The translations under genes and the position numbers were made by a program. Source: Nocardia speluncae NBRC 108251 (GTDB taxonomy: Bacteria; Actinomycetota; Actinomycetes; Mycobacteriales; Mycobacteriaceae). Taken from it: a DNA stretch of 64,000 nt. The notes beneath the pieces were generated by a model. It was not told the origin of the DNA, did not search any database, and saw only the letters and a list, made by a program, of their open reading frames with translations. Shown here piece after piece: positions 63,020-64,000 of this stretch (position 1 is its first letter; every line of letters starts with the position of its first letter). The stretch spans positions 1 through 64,000 of the forward strand of contig NZ_BDBZ01000033.1 in assembly GCF_001613245.1 (NCBI RefSeq), given 5' to 3'.

Positions 63020-64000
63020 GCACCCGTTCCGAAGAATTCGGAGCGCGCGGCATCGATACGCGCCTGTGCCTGTGCGGCGCTCTGATAGCTCATCACGGCC
63101 GAACCACCGCCGGCGATAGCCAAGGCGACGAGCCCACCGATCACCGACAGCAGCGCCGGTTCCGGCAGCAGGCCCTCGGCGCTGGTCGGACGCACGGTGT
63201 GACTCGGTGGCGCCGCGGCCACCGGCGGCGCGCTCGGTGCCGGAGCACCGGGTGCGGCGGGGGCCGGCGCCGCAGGAGCGGGAAGACCCCCGCCGACCGC
63301 GACATCCACCACACTGGGTGCGCCGGGGCCCGCACCGGCACCACCGGGCGCCGGCAGCGCCAACGGCGGCCCGACCGGAGCCGACGGCACCGGCGGCACC
63401 GGTAACAGGAGAAGTAGCAACGGGGCAGCCGAACCCACTCCGGCGGACCCCAGGGCCGCCGAACCGGTCGCTGCCGAACCGGCGGCCGCCGAACCCGTGG
63501 CCGCGGAACCCACTGCGGCCGAACCGAGCCCGGCCGAACCGGTACCGAGCACCCCGATTCCCGCCGAACCGAGCGCCGCCGAACCGGAGCCCAGCACACC
63601 CGCTCCGGCGGAACCCACTGCGGCCGAACCTGTTCCGAGCACGGCGGAACCGGTGCCGAGGCCGGCCGAACCGGTGGCTCCCAGCCCCACGCCGGCGGAA
63701 CCCACTGCGGCGGAACCGGTGCCCAGCGCCGCCGAGCCCGTTCCCGCGGCAGCGGAGCCGGTAACGGCCAAGGGGGCGAGCGCCGCCGAACCGACCGCTG
63801 CCGAACCGGTGCCGAGAATGGTGCCGAGTGCGGTGCCCAGGCCGATGGGGCCCACGGGTTCGGCAACATCGGTGGGTGCGGGTGCCGGCGCGGTAGGCGC
63901 CGAGGATTCAGTTGCCGGACCTGCCCCCGCGGAACTACCGCGGCCCGGGATATCCAGGGTTTGCCATTGCGCGACCTCGCCGGGCTCCGGCCCACTTCTG
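63016..64000 (-). CDS. Gly/Ala/Ser-repeat protein, incomplete at the window edge
   Basis: An open frame that runs to the window end, so the N-terminus is missing. At least 328 residues are present. The visible part begins with a polar stretch (EVAQWQTLDIPGRGSSAG), followed by about 130 residues of GSA/GTGSA/VGSA repeats, a Leu-rich run (APLLLLLLPVPPVP), a Pro/Ala-rich linker and a C-terminal hydrophobic segment (LLSVIGGLVALAIAGGGSAVM) before a short charged tail. It resembles a surface or secreted structural protein, but no family is recognised. It is coupled to the ImmA/IrrE-type gene by a 4-base overlap (GTGA). Confidence 0.65.
   Translation of the reverse strand, partial: RSGPEPGEVAQWQTLDIPGRGSSAGAGPATESSAPTAPAPAPTDVAEPVGPIGLGTALGTILGTGSAAVGSAALAPLAVTGSAAAGTGSAALGTGSAAVGSAGVGLGATGSAGLGTGSAVLGTGSAAVGSAGAGVLGSGSAALGSAGIGVLGTGSAGLGSAAVGSAATGSAAAGSAATGSAALGSAGVGSAAPLLLLLLPVPPVPSAPVGPPLALPAPGGAGAGPGAPSVVDVAVGGGLPAPAAPAPAAPGAPAPSAPPVAAAPPSHTVRPTSAEGLLPEPALLSVIGGLVALAIAGGGSAVMSYQSAAQAQARIDAARSEFFGTGA

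Noticed and set aside
63207..63764. A + strand frame rich in Pro, Arg and Asn opposite the Gly/Ala/Ser repeats.
   Set aside because: It is the mirror of the repeat codons on the other strand and lacks any start signal or family resemblance.

Overview
The window comes from a high-GC actinobacterium of the Mycobacteriales. A Nocardia-type genome is the best guess. The pointers are GTG starts and 4-nt gene overlaps, a complete mce4 operon beside a sterol side-chain gene set, a PhoPR pair and OtsA, an orphan MbtH protein, and a small EspG/PPE-like/DUF3558 cluster. All names rest on motifs and gene order read by eye; no database search was run.

Positions 1-20,000 are mostly housekeeping. They hold a DUF2334 protein, an oligopeptidase B-type peptidase with an Ag85-like esterase, a HIT protein, purB behind a TetR regulator, a decayed TnpB transposase, a PLP aminotransferase, two cell-wall enzymes (M23 peptidase, SLT transglycosylase), purD, a PH-domain protein, a second HIT protein, phoP-phoR, otsA, an alpha/beta hydrolase, mbtH and tRNA-Thr(TGT).

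Positions 20,000-40,000 form the first half of a cholesterol uptake and breakdown locus. The ten-gene mce4 transporter operon runs leftward as yrbE4A-yrbE4B-mce4A-B-C-D-E-F-mam4A-mam4B. Nearly all of its junctions overlap by 4 nt. Next to it lie hsd4A, fdxD, the fadE26-fadE27 acyl-CoA dehydrogenase pair, fadD19 and echA19. A decayed hydrolase, an SDR/HxlR pair and a Phd/Doc-like toxin-antitoxin pair interrupt the set.

Positions 40,000-51,800 are accessory. They hold a VOC protein, an ECF sigma factor with a SnoaL-like tail, an orphaned antitoxin with a gutted vapC, an unrecognised three-gene operon, a DUF397/Scr1-type regulator pair, a Cys-rich gene pair, a type VII secretion-like cluster and a Fic protein.

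Positions 51,800-60,500 resume the sterol locus: an F420-type oxidoreductase, a tandem DUF35/OB-fold protein, the ltp4-ltp3 thiolase-like pair, a second F420-type oxidoreductase, an NTF2-like protein, cyp125 and fadA5. In M. tuberculosis the homologues of echA19 and of the first oxidoreductase lie close together, so the accessory block looks like an insertion or an expanded variable site.

Seven sites matching the KstR operator (TnnAACnnGTTnnA, at most one mismatch) stand at the promoters of these units, from yrbE4A to fadA5. This supports one sterol-responsive regulon: Mce4 imports sterol, CYP125 oxidises the side chain, FadD19 activates it, and FadE26/27, EchA19, Hsd4A, FadA5 and the Ltp proteins shorten it. 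KstR itself and the MceG ATPase are not in the window.

The right end carries an EspR-like regulator facing a three-gene operon: a Gly/Ala/Ser repeat protein cut by the window edge, an ImmA/IrrE-type protease and a multi-pass membrane protein.
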